A DNA stretch of 64,000 nt, taken from assembly GCF_005217455.1 (NCBI RefSeq), contig NZ_SZPQ01000015.1:1-64000 (forward strand), written 5' to 3'. Source of the stretch: Martelella alba (lineage in GTDB: Bacteria > Pseudomonadota > Gammaproteobacteria > Enterobacterales > Enterobacteriaceae). Numbering within the stretch: the first letter of the stretch is position 1; every line of letters starts with the position of its first letter. Made by a program: the position numbers and the translations under genes. This document shows positions 62,371 to 64,000 of the stretch, piece by piece. The notes under the pieces were generated by a model. The model was not told the DNA's origin and searched no databases. It worked only from the letters and a program-made list of their open reading frames with translations.

Positions 62371-63843
62371 ATGACCATACGAAATCTTGCCGCAATCGAT
62401 CTCGGCGCCTCAAGCGGGCGCGTGATGCAGGCGACATGGCGGTCCGATTCGCAGATGTTGGACATTCGGGAAATACACAGATTCACCAATGGCTTTACCC
62501 TCCGGGGTGGTCATGATTGCTGGAACCTGGATGCGCTGGAAACGGAGATCCGCGCCGGCCTGGACATGCTTGATAAATCCGGCTGCGCCCTTGATGGCGT
62601 CGGCATCGATACCTGGGGCGTGGATTATGTCCTGCTGGACGAACAGGGTGAACGGGTAGGCGGTGCGGTCAGTTACCGCGATCACCGTACCGACGGCGTT
62701 ATGGCGGACGTGATCGCCGACCTGGGGCAAAAAAACCTCTATCGCGCGACCGGCATACAGTTCCTGCCTTTCAATACGCTTTATCAGCTCAAGGCGATGA
62801 GCCTACAGCAACCGGAACTGATTGCGCGCGCGGCGCACTTTCTGATGATTCCCGATTACTTCGCCTATCGTCTGACCGGCAAGCTTAACCGGGAATACAC
62901 CAATGCCAGCACCACCCAGATGCTGAACCTGCGGACCGGCGATTGGGATCAAACGCTATTGGATTACCTCGGCGTTCCGCGCAGTTGGTTCGGCACGCCG
63001 CGCCTGCCGGGCAACACCGTGGGCGAGTGGCAAGGGAGCGCCAAACGCGCGGTACCGGTTATCGCCGTCGCCAGCCACGATACCGCCAGCGCGGTGGTGG
63101 CGTCGCCGCTTAAAGACGCGCATAGCGCGTATTTGAGCTCCGGCACCTGGTCGCTGATGGGTTTCGAAAGCGATGTGCCTTATAACGACGATCGCGCCCT
63201 GGCCGCCAACATCACTAACGAGGGCGGCGTCAGCGGCACCTACCGGGTGTTGAAAAACATCATGGGTCTCTGGCTGCTGCAATCCGTTTGCCGGGAGAGA
63301 CAGATTGCCAATTTGCCTGCCCTGATTACCGCGGCGGCGGCGCAGCCGGCGTTCGTCAGCCTGATTAATCCCAATGACGAACGGTTCCTTAACCCGCCTT
63401 CCATGGTGGAGGCTATCCGCGAGGCCTGCCGGGAAAGTGGTCAGCCGGCGCCCCACAGCGATGCGGCGCTGGCGCGGACCATTCTCGACAGCCTGGCGTT
63501 GTGTTATCGCCAGGTTCTGCAAGAACTCGGCGCGTTGCGCGGCACGCCGCTTAATCAGTTGTATATCGTCGGCGGCGGTTGTCAGAACCAACTGCTTAAT
63601 CAGCTGTGCGCGGATATTTGCCAGGTCCCGGTAACCGCCGGTCCGGTGGAGGCGACCACCCTCGGCAATGTGGGCTGCCAATTGATGACCCTGGGCGAGG
63701 TGGACTGTCTCGCCGCCTGGCGTCGTATCGTCGAGCGCAGCTTTCCGCCGCGTCATTATCTTCCCCAGCGGGTTTCCGGAATTGCCGCAGTTTGGCGACG
63801 TTTTCAGGAAATCTGCCATTCTCAACAGGAAACAGCCAAATGA
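62371..63843 (+). CDS. rhaB: Rhamnulokinase RhaB
   Basis: A 490-residue sugar kinase of the FGGY family that phosphorylates L-rhamnulose. Sites: [13 protein letters not shown] (ATP phosphate 1), [45 protein letters not shown] and [18 protein letters not shown] (adenosine site). AAGGA precedes the ATG at 62371, 16 bases after rhaT. Its stop overlaps the rhaA start by ATGA. Confidence 0.96.
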   Translation: MTIRNLAAIDLGASSGRVMQATWRSDSQMLDIREIHRFTNGFTLRGGHDCWNLDALETEIRAGLDMLDKSGCALDGVGIDTWGVDYVLLDEQGERVGGAVSYRDHRTDGVMADVIADLGQKNLYRATGIQFLPFNTLYQLKAMSLQQPELIARAAHFLMIPDYFAYRLTGKLNREYTNASTTQMLNLRTGDWDQTLLDYLGVPRSWFGTPRLPGNTVGEWQGSAKRAVPVIAVASHDTASAVVASPLKDAHSAYLSSGTWSLMGFESDVPYNDDRALAANITNEGGVSGTYRVLKNIMGLWLLQSVCRERQIANLPALITAAAAQPAFVSLINPNDERFLNPPSMVEAIREACRESGQPAPHSDAALARTILDSLALCYRQVLQELGALRGTPLNQLYIVGGGCQNQLLNQLCADICQVPVTAGPVEATTLGNVGCQLMTLGEVDCLAAWRRIVERSFPPRHYLPQRVSGIAAVWRRFQEICHSQQETAK

Positions 63844-64000
63844 ACGATTCTTCCGAACAAGCCTGGCAACTGGCCAAACAGCGCTTTGCCGATGTGAATG
63901 TCGATGCCGACGCGGCATTGCAACGATTGGATACCTTACCCATTTCCATGCATTGCTGGCAGGGTGACGATGTCGCGGGCTTTGAAAATACGGGCGGCTC
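63840..64000 (+). CDS. rhaA: L-rhamnose isomerase RhaA, 5' part
   Basis: The first 53 codons of rhaA, cut by the window edge. It reads [20 protein letters not shown] followed by [20 protein letters not shown], the standard N-terminus of L-rhamnose isomerase (metal enzyme that makes L-rhamnulose). The ATG overlaps the rhaB stop, so translation is coupled. Confidence 0.95.
   Translation, partial: MNDSSEQAWQLAKQRFADVNVDADAALQRLDTLPISMHCWQGDDVAGFENTGG

Overview
The window looks like chromosomal DNA of a gammaproteobacterium of the order Enterobacterales, moderately GC-rich, most like Sodalis and its plant- or insect-associated relatives. The reasons are full-length ERIC repeats, close matches to Escherichia coli proteins (BtsT, YjiX, YjiA, RhaT, RhaB, FucO, YeeO, PdxI/YdbC, AmiA), several decayed genes, and effector- or toxin-like genes. 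The genus is inferred from general character, not from a search.

Layout. 0-1 kb: a short AT-rich leucine-rich-repeat protein resembling the front part of a type III effector. 1-8 kb (minus strand): an operon for import and breakdown of a nitrogenous, amino-acid-like compound (ureohydrolase, binding protein, MmgE/PrpD protein, two permeases, ATPase, RidA, ArgE-like deacylase). 8-14.6 kb: an RpiR regulator divergent from an MFS importer translationally coupled to a cytoplasmic BNR-4 beta-propeller protein (probable lyase), then an AraC regulator and a general porin. 14.9-16.8 kb: a broken CobW-type GTPase gene and a Tat-exported AmiA-like amidase. 17.2-19.5 kb: a compact locus that looks like a minimal RiPP system, made of a 23-residue peptide gene, a 26-bp perfect palindrome, an HExxH protein resembling 2-oxoglutarate-dependent peptide beta-hydroxylases, and an MFS exporter. 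19.6-20.9 kb: a PhzF gene bracketed by two copies of a two-hairpin repeat. 21.5-28.1 kb: a sugar-type ABC importer, an N,N-dimethylformamidase-like hydrolase and a MarR protein with two fused MarR domains. 28.5-33.7 kb: a 1740-residue protein of unknown function. 33.8-37.6 kb: two divergent regulator/oxidoreductase pairs and a broken HNH gene. 37.7-39.7 kb: a putative secreted metallopeptidase with an aspzincin-like zinc site. 39.7-46.6 kb: an Ldh2-type dehydrogenase, YcaQ, an NADP-binding reductase, and btsT-yjiX-yjiA. 47.1-51.3 kb: four consecutive genes for Ig-like (Big_1-type) proteins without signal peptides. 51.4-54.1 kb: a two-component system divergent from a methionine-rich MXKDX-type periplasmic protein. 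54.3-59.3 kb: a glutathione transferase, an ExuT-like transporter, an isochorismatase fragment, a YeeO-type MATE exporter and an Hsp20. 59.5-64 kb: fucO divergent from rhaT-rhaB-rhaA, which runs off the right edge.

Two themes stand out. One is sugar-acid and deoxysugar use (BNR-4 protein with its MFS importer, ExuT-like carrier, rhamnose genes and lactaldehyde reductase). The other is interaction with hosts or competitors (LRR protein, giant protein, metallopeptidase, Ig-like array, RiPP-like locus). The RiPP-like locus at 17.2-19.5 kb is the best candidate for an undescribed system.
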